Assembly: GCF_014779595.1 (NCBI RefSeq)
Contig: NZ_JACXZT010000019.1
Span: 349,185 to 413,184 of the forward strand
Source: Halomonas sp. ML-15
GTDB taxonomy: Bacteria > Pseudomonadota > Gammaproteobacteria > Pseudomonadales > Halomonadaceae
Length of the DNA: 64,000 nucleotides
Reading direction: 5' to 3'
The notes under the pieces are model-generated. The model did not search any database. It had not been told where the DNA came from and was given only the letters and a program-made list of their open reading frames with translations. Position numbers and translations under genes: made by a program. This document shows, in pieces, positions 1 to 8,726 of the stretch (positions within the stretch are counted from its first letter, which is position 1; each line of letters opens with the position of its first letter).

Positions 1-249
1 TACCGGGAACTCAACGGGATAGCCGCCGGCCTCCAGCACGCCCTGCTTGACGTGCTCGGCGAGCTTGCGGAAATGGGCATTGCACGGCGTCAGTTCCGAC
101 CAGGTATTGCAGATGCCGATGATCGGCTTGCCCTGGAATTCGTGGTCGGGGATGCCCTGGTTCTTCATCCAGCTGCGGTACATGAAGCCGTTCTTGTCGG
201 CGCTGCCGAACCATTGAGCAGAACGCAGCGGACGCTGGCGGTCGGTCAT
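1..249 (-). CDS. IlvD/Edd-family aldonate dehydratase, probable L-arabonate dehydratase (partial)
   Basis: This is the first 83 codons of a minus-strand gene that runs off the left edge. The N-terminus starts MTDRQRPLRSAQWFG and contains the stretch GKPIIGICNTWSELTPCNAH. The cysteine in GICNTW is a conserved Fe-S ligand region of the dihydroxyacid/6-phosphogluconate dehydratase family, and the RSAQWFG opening is typical of L-arabonate/sugar-acid dehydratases. It lies 23 bp downstream of araH in the same direction, so it is probably the last visible gene of the araFGH operon. Its role would be dehydration of L-arabonate to 2-keto-3-deoxy-L-arabonate. Substrate is inferred from context; another pentonate or hexonate is possible. 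Confidence 0.85.
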   Translation of the reverse strand, partial: MTDRQRPLRSAQWFGSADKNGFMYRSWMKNQGIPDHEFQGKPIIGICNTWSELTPCNAHFRKLAEHVKQGVLEAGGYPVEFPV

Positions 250-272
250 GGGAAAGTCTCCGGTAATGGGGG

Positions 273-1289
273 TCAGGCACGCTGGCGGCGGGTCTGCTTC
301 CAGCGGTCGAACATCACCGCCAACAGCAGGATGGCGCCACGCACCAGGTACTGATAGAAGGTCGGCACATTGAGCAGCCCCATGGCATTTTGCACACAGC
401 CCATGATCAGCACCCCGACCACCACGCCGGTGATGGTGGCAACGCCGCCGGACAGCGCCACCCCACCCAGCACACAGGCCGAGATCACCGCCAGTTCCAG
501 GCCCATGGAGGTGTTGGGGTCGCCGAGCCCCATGCGCGAGGCCAGCAGCACGCCGACGATGCCGGCCACCACGCCCTGCAGGCCAAACACGATGATCTTG
601 AGTCTGCGCACGTTGACCCCGGCCAGGGCCGCCGCTTCGGAGTTGCCACCGGTCGCCAGCACGTTACGCCCGAAGGCGGTCATGTTGAGCACCACGCCAA
701 AGATCACGAAGCAGGCGAGCATGGTCCAGACCGGCAGCGTCAAGCCAAGAAAGGAGGCGCTGCCCAGATCGAAGAAGGCAGGCACGGTGATCATCACCGC
801 GTCGCCGCCGGAGGTGATATAGGCCAGGCCGCGCACGAATTCCATCGCCGCCAGGGTAGCGATCAGGGAGTTGATGCCGAACTTGGCGATCACCAGGCCA
901 TTGAATATCCCCACCGCGCCACCGGCAGCGATGCCACCCATCACGCCGATAAAGACACTGCCGGACATTGTGGTGACGACCGCCGCCACTACCCCGGCGA
1001 AAGCCACCGTGGACGCCACCGACAGATCGACCTCGCCCAGCGCCAGCACCAGCATCATGGTGGTGGCCAGACTGCCGATCAGGGTGATCGAGAGCAGTAG
1101 CCCGACCATGTTGCGGCCGGTAAGAAAGTCGGGAATGAATACCGCCAGGGCCACGAACAGCAGCAGAAAAATGGCGATCAAACCCGACGTATCGAGCAGC
1201 GTACGCAACGGCTTGATCAACCCCTGACGCCCCGCCGGGCGCTCCGGCAGAGACTCGCCAGCGGCTTGTCTCAGTTTGTTGGTTGTCAT
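273..1289 (-). CDS. araH: L-arabinose ABC transporter permease AraH
   Basis: Membrane subunit of a CUT2-class sugar importer, about 338 residues with 8-10 hydrophobic segments. The loop with LGEVDLSVAS and the GGNSEAAALAGVNV region are typical of RbsC/AraH-type permeases. The start is taken at the ATG giving MTTNKLRQ; an upstream in-frame extension lacks family similarity. It follows araG by 28 bp and precedes the aldonate dehydratase by 23 bp, so the genes are likely co-transcribed. The arabinose assignment rests on the very AraF-like binding protein two genes upstream. Confidence 0.9.
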   Translation of the reverse strand: MTTNKLRQAAGESLPERPAGRQGLIKPLRTLLDTSGLIAIFLLLFVALAVFIPDFLTGRNMVGLLLSITLIGSLATTMMLVLALGEVDLSVASTVAFAGVVAAVVTTMSGSVFIGVMGGIAAGGAVGIFNGLVIAKFGINSLIATLAAMEFVRGLAYITSGGDAVMITVPAFFDLGSASFLGLTLPVWTMLACFVIFGVVLNMTAFGRNVLATGGNSEAAALAGVNVRRLKIIVFGLQGVVAGIVGVLLASRMGLGDPNTSMGLELAVISACVLGGVALSGGVATITGVVVGVLIMGCVQNAMGLLNVPTFYQYLVRGAILLLAVMFDRWKQTRRQRA

Positions 1290-1317
1290 AACGACGATTC
1301 CTGAAAAGAGTGACGAA

Positions 1318-2811
1318 TCAGGCTGGCAGCGCCAGCCCCAGAAGGCGTTCGGGCGTGGCCTCATCCCGAGCTACCACGTCAACCAATACGCCATCGCGCA
1401 TCACCGCAATGCGGTCGCAGATCGAGCTGACCTCGGCCAGATCGCTGGAGATCACCACCACGCTCTTGCCCTGTTCGGCCAGGTCGTAGAGCAGGGTGTA
1501 GATATCCCGTCGGGCACCCACGTCGATGCCGCGGGTCGGTTCATCCATCACGAACAGGTCGATCTCTTCGGCCAGCCAGCGGGCGAGGATGACTTTCTGC
1601 TGGTTGCCCCCCGACAGGGTGCCGATGGCGGCGCGAGGGCCGGGCGTCTTGACGCTCAGCCGACGGATATACTCTTCGGCATTGGCACGCTCGCGTCGCG
1701 GATGGCGAAAGGCCCCCCAGCGCGTGAAAAAGCGGCGACAGCTGATATTCAGGTTGTCGGCCACGCTGGCGATGGGAAAGATGCCTTGGGACTTGCGATC
1801 CTCTGGGCACATGGCGATGCCTGCGCGAATCGCCTCGCCGGGGCTCTTGAAGCGTCGCGCTTCGCCGTTGAAACGCACCGCCCCGGCTTTTGGCGACTCG
1901 ACGCCGCACACCAGCCGCAGCAGCTCACTGCGCCCGGCCCCGACCAGACCGAACAGGCCGAACACTTCGCCGCGCTTGACCGCGAAACTCACCGGCGCCT
2001 TGAGCCCGCGGCCCTCGATGGCATCCACCTCCAGCACCACCTCCCCCTGCTGGCGGGTACGGTAGCCATAGACGTCCTCGATATCGCGGCCGACCATTTC
2101 ACTGACCAGGATGTCGTGATTTAGGCTGGTCATGTCCTCATGAGTGCGGATGTGGCGACCGTCGCGGAAGATGGTCACCGCATCGCACATCTCGAACACC
2201 TCCTCCATGCGATGGGTGACGTAGAGCACCACTCGGCCTTCGTCGCGCAACCGCTTGACGATGCGCTTGAGCTGTCGAATCTCCTGCACGGAGAGACTGC
2301 TGGTGGGCTCGTCGAAGGCGATAATCTTGGCGTTGCGGAGCAGCGCACGACCAATCTCGATCATCTGCTGCTGGCCAATGGACAGCTCGCGGACCTTGGT
2401 CGAGGGATGAATGTCGCCCTCGCCGAGATCGGCAAGGATCGCCAGCGCTCGTTCGCGCAGCTGGCGGCGCTTGATGAAACCATTACGGGTGGGGAGCTGG
2501 CCCAGCAGCAGGTTTTCGGCCACCGTCATGTTCGGCGACAGGGTCAGCTCCTGATAGATAATGGCAATCCCTTGAGCCAACGCCTCGCGGGCGTTGGCGA
2601 AGACATGGCGTCGGCCATCGATCCACAGGGCACCCTCGGTCACCCGGTTGATGCCGCTGAGTACCTTGAGCAGCGTCGACTTGCCGGCACCGTTCTCGCC
2701 CATCAGGGCGTGCACCTGGCCGGCATGGGCGGCGAAGCTAACACCATCCAGTGCGCGCACACCGGGGAACTCAACGCTGATGGTATCGAAGCGAAGAAAG
2801 GGGTCAGACAT
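1318..2811 (-). CDS. araG: L-arabinose ABC transporter ATP-binding protein AraG
   Basis: Cytoplasmic ATPase of the importer, 497 residues with two tandem ABC domains, the normal CUT2 layout. The first domain has Walker [10 protein letters not shown] (about residues 38-46), signature LSIGQQQ and Walker [12 protein letters not shown]. The second has the degenerate P-loop typical of these proteins (GLVGAGRSE), signature LSGGNQQK and [15 protein letters not shown]. It sits between araF and araH. A strong GC hairpin separates it from araF. Confidence 0.93.
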   Translation of the reverse strand: MSDPFLRFDTISVEFPGVRALDGVSFAAHAGQVHALMGENGAGKSTLLKVLSGINRVTEGALWIDGRRHVFANAREALAQGIAIIYQELTLSPNMTVAENLLLGQLPTRNGFIKRRQLRERALAILADLGEGDIHPSTKVRELSIGQQQMIEIGRALLRNAKIIAFDEPTSSLSVQEIRQLKRIVKRLRDEGRVVLYVTHRMEEVFEMCDAVTIFRDGRHIRTHEDMTSLNHDILVSEMVGRDIEDVYGYRTRQQGEVVLEVDAIEGRGLKAPVSFAVKRGEVFGLFGLVGAGRSELLRLVCGVESPKAGAVRFNGEARRFKSPGEAIRAGIAMCPEDRKSQGIFPIASVADNLNISCRRFFTRWGAFRHPRRERANAEEYIRRLSVKTPGPRAAIGTLSGGNQQKVILARWLAEEIDLFVMDEPTRGIDVGARRDIYTLLYDLAEQGKSVVVISSDLAEVSSICDRIAVMRDGVLVDVVARDEATPERLLGLALPA

Positions 2812-2837
2812 AGGGATTCACTCCACAGAGTCCGTGT

Positions 2838-2858
2838 CCCGGGCCGCCACGGCCCGGG
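2838..2858 (-). terminator. GC-rich hairpin between araF and araG
   Basis: An 8-bp perfect stem (CCCGGGCC / GGCCCGGG) with a 5-nt loop lies just after the araF stop. There is no U-run, so complete termination is unlikely. A hairpin here commonly stabilises or partly attenuates the mRNA so that the binding protein is made in excess over the ATPase and permease; that role is inference. Confidence 0.5.
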
Positions 2859-2865
2859 CGTGACA

Positions 2866-3861
2866 TCACAGACCGAGCTCTTGGCGCACGTCCTGCCAGT
2901 TGTCGCGGGTCATCAGAGTCCCGGACGTCTCGGTATTGGCCGGCGGCTCTTCACCCTCGGTAATCCAGTGGTAGAGATCTTCTGCGGTCTGGCGACCGTG
3001 CATGGTGGAACTGACCGCCACGGTGCCGTGGAAGCCGGTGGGATTGCTGCGGGAAAACTCGGCGAACGCCGCACCGGAGCCATTGATGCCGACACCGATC
3101 ACGCTCTCGGGTGCCAGGCCGTACTGCTCGGTGGCACGCACCCCGCCGAGGACGCTCTCTTCATTGAGGGCATAGATGATCCAGTGCTCGAAGTCACCGC
3201 GCTGGGAGAGTACCGGCGAAGCCGCCGAGAAGGCGCCACTGGTATCGGTGCTCTGCTGAGGCGCATCGAAGATATTATCCTCGGGGAAGCCCCACTCCAG
3301 TAGCGCCTGGGTGGCGCCATCGGTACGCTCCACCGCCGTGGGCAGCTCATTGTTGGTAATGCGCAGGGCACCGACTTCCTGGGGATCCCAGCCACGCGCC
3401 TCCATCTCCGCAGCGATCGCCTCGCCGACCTGGAGGCCGATCTTGGTGCCGGACATCCCCAGGTGGGGCACGCCCTCCATCGGCTCGCCGCTCGAGTCGA
3501 CGAACTGATCGTCCACCGTGATCACCTTCATGTCGTACTGGTTGGCACGATTCATGATCGCCGCTCCCAGCCGCACGTCCGGCGGACAGATGACGAAGCC
3601 CTGGGCACCCTGGGAGTAGAGGTTGTCGATGGCGCTGAGTACCTCCTGCCCATCTCTGCCGCCCTGACGTACCACGCTAAAGCCGAGCTCTTCGCCGCGT
3701 TCGGTGGCAGCCCGCTGCTCGTTGATGAACCAGGCCTGCTCGGGCTGCTTGACGATAAAGCCGATTTTGACCTCGTCATCCTGCGCATGGGCGCTGCCCA
3801 GCGCCGTCATCATGACGGCACTGCCGAGTACCAGGCGGGTAAGTGTTGTGCTGATTGGCAT
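2866..3861 (-). CDS. araF: L-arabinose-binding periplasmic protein AraF
   Basis: Periplasmic sugar receptor of 331 residues. A Sec signal peptide runs to about residue 26 (AHA before QDDE). The mature N-terminus KIGFIVKQPEQAWF, the GRDGQEVLSAIDNL stretch and the TNNELPTAVERT segment are characteristic of AraF rather than of ribose or galactose receptors. It is the first gene of araFGH and is divergent from a GbpR-like LysR gene across a 164-bp region holding palindromes. The substrate is likely L-arabinose, with D-galactose or D-fucose possible because AraF-type proteins bind them too. Confidence 0.92.
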   Translation of the reverse strand: MPISTTLTRLVLGSAVMMTALGSAHAQDDEVKIGFIVKQPEQAWFINEQRAATERGEELGFSVVRQGGRDGQEVLSAIDNLYSQGAQGFVICPPDVRLGAAIMNRANQYDMKVITVDDQFVDSSGEPMEGVPHLGMSGTKIGLQVGEAIAAEMEARGWDPQEVGALRITNNELPTAVERTDGATQALLEWGFPEDNIFDAPQQSTDTSGAFSAASPVLSQRGDFEHWIIYALNEESVLGGVRATEQYGLAPESVIGVGINGSGAAFAEFSRSNPTGFHGTVAVSSTMHGRQTAEDLYHWITEGEEPPANTETSGTLMTRDNWQDVRQELGL

Positions 3862-3943
3862 GTCCCTCTCCTATGCTCTCCAAAAGCGTCTTGTTGTAAT
3901 CGCCAAGCGAGCGAGTCTCGCCATGGGCCGCTTTAAACTAGAC

Positions 3944-4003
3944 AGCTGGTTGATAACCAGCTAATACGTAATTGATCAATATTTGATATGAGTATGGTTA
4001 TCA
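3944..4003. promoter_or_regulatory. Operator region between araF and gbpR-like gene
   Basis: The divergent intergenic region contains a perfect 19-bp palindrome AGCTGGTTGATAACCAGCT (3944-3962), a palindrome ATTGATCAAT (3971-3980) and a second GGTTATCA (3996-4003) that mirrors the TGATAACC inside the first palindrome. This is the layout expected for a LysR-type regulator acting on both directions. The binding protein (the neighbouring LysR) is inferred. Confidence 0.5.
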
Positions 4004-4025
4004 CAAACCGGTGGAGGCCGATCTC

Positions 4026-4976
4026 ATGGGCATGCTCGACGAGGAGTGGTTTCTAGGCGCACGACTAAAGTTGCGTCATCTGCAGCTATTTTTGGCCCTT
4101 GACGAAGAGCGCAACCTGCACCGTGCCGCCGCCCGCCTGGCCATGAGTCAACCGGCAGCATCGAAATTGCTCACTGACCTGGAGGCCCGGCTGGAGGTGC
4201 GTCTCTTCGAGCGCCATGCCCGCGGGCTGACGCCAAATTGGTACGGCGAGGTCATGGTGCGCCATGCCCGCAACATGCTGTCGGAGCTGCGCCACACCGG
4301 CGAGGAGTTGAACGCGTTGCACGTTGGCAATGCCGGTACGGTGACGATCGGTACGGTGATGGCGCCAGCGGTAACGCTACTGACCAGCGCCATCGAGCGC
4401 GTTCACCGTGATCTGCCAGCGCTCAAGATCGGGGTCGAGGTGGGTGTCAGCAAGATGCTGGTTCCGCGTCTGCTGGAGGGCGAGCTCGATTTCGCCATCA
4501 CCCGTATCCCGGCAGGTTTTCAAGCGGAGCATTTCGTGTTCGAAGAGATCGGCGAGGAGGACCTATGCTTCGTGTGTCGCCAGGGCCATCCGCTGACGGG
4601 GCAGACAGCGCTGACGCTGGAGACGATGGCCGTTTATCCCTGGTCGCTGCAGCCGGTAGGTGCCTTGATGCGCCAACGGGTCGACAGCCTGTTCCTGCAC
4701 CATGGCGTGACGCCTCCGCGCCAGATCGTCGACACCCCCGATGTACTGGTCTCGCTGGCACTGGTCGATAAGTCGGACACCATCACCGTCACCACACGCG
4801 AAGTCGCCGAGTTGCTGTGCGCCCCACCGCGCTTCCGCGTCCTGCCCTTCAGCGAGCAGCTCAGTGTCCAGCCCTATGGGCTGGTGAGCCTACGCCAGCG
4901 CCGCTTGTCTCCCGGCGCTGGCACCCTGATGAAGACCCTGCGTGAGCTGATCGCCCACTCCCGCATCACTCGCTGA
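4026..4976 (+). CDS. gbpR: LysR-family regulator, GbpR-like (sugar-binding protein / arabinose operon)
   Basis: A 316-residue LysR-type transcription factor. The N-terminal winged helix-turn-helix (LRHLQLFLALDEERNLHRAAARL... QPAASKLLTDLE, about residues 12-62) is followed by a substrate-binding-protein-like effector domain. The ATG at 4026 is chosen because a GGAGG lies 8 nt upstream (4013-4017); the GTG further upstream overlaps that site. It resembles GbpR, which controls a sugar-binding protein gene in Azospirillum, and is divergent from araF. Its 3' end overlaps the dehydrogenase gene tail-to-tail by 11 bp. The inducer is probably arabinose, galactose or an oxidised product (inference). 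Confidence 0.82.
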   Translation: MGMLDEEWFLGARLKLRHLQLFLALDEERNLHRAAARLAMSQPAASKLLTDLEARLEVRLFERHARGLTPNWYGEVMVRHARNMLSELRHTGEELNALHVGNAGTVTIGTVMAPAVTLLTSAIERVHRDLPALKIGVEVGVSKMLVPRLLEGELDFAITRIPAGFQAEHFVFEEIGEEDLCFVCRQGHPLTGQTALTLETMAVYPWSLQPVGALMRQRVDSLFLHHGVTPPRQIVDTPDVLVSLALVDKSDTITVTTREVAELLCAPPRFRVLPFSEQLSVQPYGLVSLRQRRLSPGAGTLMKTLRELIAHSRITR

Positions 4977-5892
4977 AAGCTGCCACACGCTGGCGATGCG
5001 CGTAGAGGAAGGCGTCGGCAACATGGCGTAGCGGTGCCACATCGACATCGCTTGCATTCGCGTCGACCAGCTCCGCGAAGTGAGCGTAGAGTCCCGGGTA
5101 TTCACGCTCCGGCGCCTCCACCAGCACCCGGTCAGCGACACTCAAGCGGCAACCTCCCTGGGTTAGGCTCAGGCGACCGTCATCGCACTCGATATGGATA
5201 TCCCACACTTCGTCGCCCTGGTGGCGAAAATCGAAGGTCACTTCAAGTGGCACCTCGTCGGCATCCTGGAAGCGCAGCGTAGCAGCGATCGGCGTCTGGC
5301 AGTTGTCGGGCATCGCCAACTGACCCTCGCGCAGGAAGAAGGCCCGCGGCAGGATCTCGGTGGCAATCGACAGCGCATTGATGCCGGGGTCGAAGACGCC
5401 CATGCCACCGGGCTGCCAGATCCACGCCTGGCCCGGGTGCCATACGCGCACGTCCTCGCGCCACTCGATTACCACGCGCTGAATGCGCCGCTCCGCCAAC
5501 CACTGCTTCGCCTGCGCCACCCCCGGGGCAAAGCGCGAATGCCAGGCCGCGAACAGCGTCAAACGACGCGCCTCGGCCAGCGCCTGCAGATCCTCCACCT
5601 CGCTCAGGGTGGCCCCGGGCGGTTTCTCCAGCAGTACCGCCTTGCCCGCCTCCAGAGCCAGCCGCGCCTGAGAGTGGCGCAGATGAGTCGGCGTGCAGAT
5701 GGCCACCGCATCCAGCTCGGGCTGGGCCTCCAGCATCTCCGCCAGGGAGTCATAGGCTGGCACGCCATCTAGGCGTGCAAATGGGTCGGCGGTAGCCGCC
5801 AGCCGCCAGCGGGGGTCGGCGTCGATGGCGGGGAGATGCTGATCACGGACAATCTTGCCAACCCCGACCAACCCGAGCTTAAGCGTGGACAT
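4966..5892 (-). CDS. L-arabinose/D-galactose 1-dehydrogenase (Gfo/Idh/MocA family)
   Basis: A 308-residue NAD(P)-dependent sugar dehydrogenase. It has a Rossmann motif GLVGVGKI (about residues 7-14), the family EKPPG motif with Lys90, and WQPGGMGVFDPGINALS containing Asp168 and Asn172. These line up with the residues implicated in catalysis in the Azospirillum L-arabinose 1-dehydrogenase, which it resembles along its whole length. That enzyme oxidises L-arabinose and D-galactose at C1 to the lactone, the first step of the non-phosphorylating routes. It probably supplies the aldonate dehydratase at the left edge. It overlaps the LysR gene by 11 bp at the 3' ends. Confidence 0.88.
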   Translation of the reverse strand: MSTLKLGLVGVGKIVRDQHLPAIDADPRWRLAATADPFARLDGVPAYDSLAEMLEAQPELDAVAICTPTHLRHSQARLALEAGKAVLLEKPPGATLSEVEDLQALAEARRLTLFAAWHSRFAPGVAQAKQWLAERRIQRVVIEWREDVRVWHPGQAWIWQPGGMGVFDPGINALSIATEILPRAFFLREGQLAMPDNCQTPIAATLRFQDADEVPLEVTFDFRHQGDEVWDIHIECDDGRLSLTQGGCRLSVADRVLVEAPEREYPGLYAHFAELVDANASDVDVAPLRHVADAFLYAHRQRVAAFSE

Positions 5893-6015
5893 GAGATATC
5901 CCTATGCAGTGAGACGATGACGCATCAGGCGTCGACCAGTCGACATGTTAAACATAAGGCCCTTATGTGCAACATGCTCAACAAGCAGGCGCGGCTATCG
6001 GACCGCCCTAAAACG

Positions 6016-6048
6016 ACACGGGCCGGGGACATTGTCCCCGGCCCGTGT
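6016..6048 (-). terminator. Intrinsic terminator of the RNA helicase gene
   Basis: A perfect stem ACACGGGCCGGGGACA with its complement, separated by a very short loop, lies 38 bp downstream of the helicase stop. Read on the minus strand it is followed by CGTTTTA, so it fits a rho-independent terminator for that gene. Confidence 0.75.
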
Positions 6049-6086
6049 TACTGCCTCACCTGACCGCCTAGATGGCGGTCGCGGTA

Positions 6087-7787
6087 TCAGGCGCTGGTGC
6101 GGCGAATCGGTGCGTCACCGTCGCTGCGGCGGCGCGGTGCGCGCTCCGGGGTGCCCTGGTCTTCGCTGATCTCCAGCGGGCGACCGGCGACACGGGCGCG
6201 TGCCATCTTGGCCAGGATGCTGGGCGGCAGCGAGCTAGGCAGCTCGACCACCGAGAAGGCGTTACGAATATCGATGCGGCCGATACGCGCGCCTTCGATA
6301 CCGCCTTCGTTGGCCAAGGCACCGACTAGCTGGCCGGGCTTGACGCCATCCTTGTGACCCACCGCGACACGGTAGCGGGTCATGCCTTCACGCGGGGCGC
6401 TTTCGCGACGCTTGGGCTTGCCGTCACGCGGGGCGCGGTCACTGGCGCGCTCGGCGCGGGGCGCCTGGACGCGGCCAATCGGTGCTTCGTCGGCGCGCGC
6501 CATGGCAGCGAACACGCAGGCCAGTTCGACCGGGTCGTGACCTTCAGCCACCAGCCGCTCGATCAGCGCTTTCTGCTCGTCGGCACCGGAGGTGATCATG
6601 CCCTGCACGCGCTGAGAGAATGCCTCGTCGCGGTGAGCACGGATCGCCGCCTCGTCGGGCACCGGCATCTCGGCCATGTGCTGACCGGTGGCCTGCTCCA
6701 TCCAACGTACCTTGCGGGTCTCGCGGAACGCGACGAAGGTGATCGCGATGCCGGTACGACCAGCGCGGCCGGTACGCCCGATACGGTGGGTATAGGCCTC
6801 GCTGTCCTGCGGCAGGTCGTAGTTGATGACGTGGGTAATGCGCGACACGTCAAGACCACGAGCGGCCACGTCGGTGGCGATCAGCACATCGACCTTGCCA
6901 CGCTTGAGGCGTGTAATGGTGCGCTCGCGCAGGCTCTGGTCGAGATCGCCCGACAGGCCAGCGGCATTGACGCCGCGCGCGGTGAGCTGCTCGACCAGAG
7001 TGGTACAGGCGGCACGGGTACGCACGAAGACGATGGCCCCGTCGACCGGCTCGACCTCGAGAATACGCGCCAGCGCTTCCAGCTTGGCGCCACCGTCGAC
7101 GCGCACCATGCGCTGGTCGATGCTGGCTGCGGTGCCGGCGCTGGCCTCGATGGCCACCTTGACCGGGTCGACCAGGTAGCGATTGACAATACGCTCGATC
7201 TCGGTCGGCAGGGTCGCCGAGAAGAATACCCGCTGGGCATCCTTGGGGGTGTCGGCGACGACGCGCTTGACGTCATCGATAAAGCCCATGCGCAGCATCT
7301 CGTCGGCTTCGTCGAGCACCAGCGCGGAGAGGCCGTCTAGCTTGAGGCTGCCGCGATCGAGGTGATCGATGATGCGACCGGGGGTGCCGACCACGACCTG
7401 GGCGCCACGCTTCAGCGCGCCTAGCTGCTCGCGATACTCCTGGCCGCCGCACAGCGTCGCCACTTCCAGACCCTTGAGGTTCTGGCCGTACTTGCTGAAC
7501 GACATGGCAACCTGCTGGGCCAGCTCACGGGTCGGGGCCATGACCAGCACCTGGGGTTCACGACGGGTCAGCTCCAGCCGAGACAGGATCGGCAGTGCGA
7601 AGGCAGCGGTCTTGCCGGTGCCGGTCTGGGCCTGGCCCAGCATGTCACGCCCTTCCAGCAGCGCAGGAATGGTCTGCAGCTGGATCGGCGAAGGGGTTTC
7701 GTAGCCCAGTGTTTCCACAGCGGAGAGAACGGCAGGCAACAGAGCAAGATCGCCGAAGCTCGGCGAAGCGACAGAAGTCGAGGTCAT
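6087..7787 (-). CDS. deaD: DEAD-box ATP-dependent RNA helicase (DeaD/CsdA type)
   Basis: Cytoplasmic RNA helicase of 566 residues. All core motifs are present in order: Q-motif region TPSPIQLQTIP, AQTGTGKT, APTRELAQQ, TPGRIID, DEAD, SAT, DVAARGLDV and HRIGRTGRAGR. After a basic linker, a C-terminal domain (about residues 468-540, TRYRVAVGHKDGVKPGQLVG...) matches the DbpA-type RNA-binding fold found in DeaD. The ATG at 7787 is preferred over a TTG one codon upstream because AAGGTG lies 6 nt before it. Likely roles are ribosome assembly and mRNA turnover, especially in the cold. An unusually long non-coding region precedes it. Confidence 0.92.
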   Translation of the reverse strand: MTSTSVASPSFGDLALLPAVLSAVETLGYETPSPIQLQTIPALLEGRDMLGQAQTGTGKTAAFALPILSRLELTRREPQVLVMAPTRELAQQVAMSFSKYGQNLKGLEVATLCGGQEYREQLGALKRGAQVVVGTPGRIIDHLDRGSLKLDGLSALVLDEADEMLRMGFIDDVKRVVADTPKDAQRVFFSATLPTEIERIVNRYLVDPVKVAIEASAGTAASIDQRMVRVDGGAKLEALARILEVEPVDGAIVFVRTRAACTTLVEQLTARGVNAAGLSGDLDQSLRERTITRLKRGKVDVLIATDVAARGLDVSRITHVINYDLPQDSEAYTHRIGRTGRAGRTGIAITFVAFRETRKVRWMEQATGQHMAEMPVPDEAAIRAHRDEAFSQRVQGMITSGADEQKALIERLVAEGHDPVELACVFAAMARADEAPIGRVQAPRAERASDRAPRDGKPKRRESAPREGMTRYRVAVGHKDGVKPGQLVGALANEGGIEGARIGRIDIRNAFSVVELPSSLPPSILAKMARARVAGRPLEISEDQGTPERAPRRRSDGDAPIRRTSA

Positions 7788-8272
7788 CAATCACACCTTG
7801 GTAGGCCGGTCGTTACCGGCAACAGAGTTTGGTGGTGTCCCTGATCCCATTGATCAACCGATCGCTGGAAGCGATCTGCTCTGCCCCTTGGGGCATCACG
7901 GGCGGAGTCTGGGACACCGGTCGCACCTGGCATCCGGTTCACGTGTGAAGATTCGGCGCGGCCGAATCGACTCGGGCCATGGCGAGCCGTAGCTCACATC
8001 AGACCCTCGGCGAACCGCTGTGGCGACCGTTTGCGCCTGCGGAATGACGATCCGCGTACTTGGGCGCTCCATCTACATAGTCGGACGCATCTGGCGTCCT
8101 GCAAAGCGTCGTGCAGCATCATCGAATCAAGCAGCGATGAGCGACGAACCGTTACGATGGTGGGGTCAACACATGCGAGGAGCGCGCATGCTATCATCGC
8201 CGCCCGAGCCTGGCCAGCCTTTTCGCCGCCGCTTTTTCAGTCCGCCCTATCAAGCCCTTGTCAGGAGCCCTC
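7788..8272. other. Non-coding region, probable long 5' leader of the helicase and yaiI promoter
   Basis: No convincing gene is seen in these 485 bases. Two perfect short hairpins occur: GCCGGT-CGTT-ACCGGC (7805-7820), close to the helicase start, and GATTCGGC-GCG-GCCGAATC (7950-7968). A GCCCCTTGGGGC palindrome lies near 7885. DeaD-type genes often carry a long regulated leader, which would explain the length; that is inference. Confidence 0.5.
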
Positions 8273-8722
8273 ATGCCGACCCTGTGGATCGACGCCGATG
8301 CCTGCCCCAAGGTGGCCCGCGAGATTATCGTGCGTGCCGCCGAGCGTACCGATACCCCCACCTGGTTCGTGGCCAATCATCAGATTCCACTGCCGCCGTC
8401 ACGCTGGGTCAAGTCGTTGGCGGTGGCCAGCGGCTTCGATGCCGCCGACGATGAGATCGTCGCTCGGCTGGAGGCCGGTGATCTGCTGATCAGCTCGGAT
8501 CTGCCGCTGGCCCTGGAAGCCATCGACAAGGGCGCCGCGGTGATGACCAGCCGCGGCGAGATGCTCGACAAGAGCAATATAAAGGCGCGGGTACAGATGC
8601 GGGACTTTATGGAAACCCTGCGCGCCAGCGGCGAACACACCGGCGGGCCCAAGGGCTACTCCGACATCGACCGCCGCGAGTTCGCCAATGCGCTGGATCG
8701 CTGGCTGGCGAAGCAGAGATAA
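8273..8722 (+). CDS. yaiI: YaiI/YqxD family protein (DUF188)
   Basis: A 149-residue cytoplasmic protein of the conserved UPF0178/DUF188 family. It starts MPTLWIDADACPKVAREI, the family hallmark with aspartates typical of a PIN/NYN-like nuclease fold, and contains DLLISSDLPLA and the conserved GEMLDKSNIK and GGPKGYSDIDRREFANALD segments. The ATG at 8273 is chosen because CAGGAG lies 5 nt upstream; the upstream extension is not conserved. A nuclease role is suspected from the fold but not established. It is convergent with the LacI regulator gene, with only 4 bp between them. Confidence 0.9.
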   Translation: MPTLWIDADACPKVAREIIVRAAERTDTPTWFVANHQIPLPPSRWVKSLAVASGFDAADDEIVARLEAGDLLISSDLPLALEAIDKGAAVMTSRGEMLDKSNIKARVQMRDFMETLRASGEHTGGPKGYSDIDRREFANALDRWLAKQR

Positions 8723-8726
8723 GGAC

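Noticed and set aside
11-280. A minus-strand frame at the left edge
   Set aside because: It is out of frame with the dehydratase N-terminus at 1-249, which matches the IlvD/Edd family.
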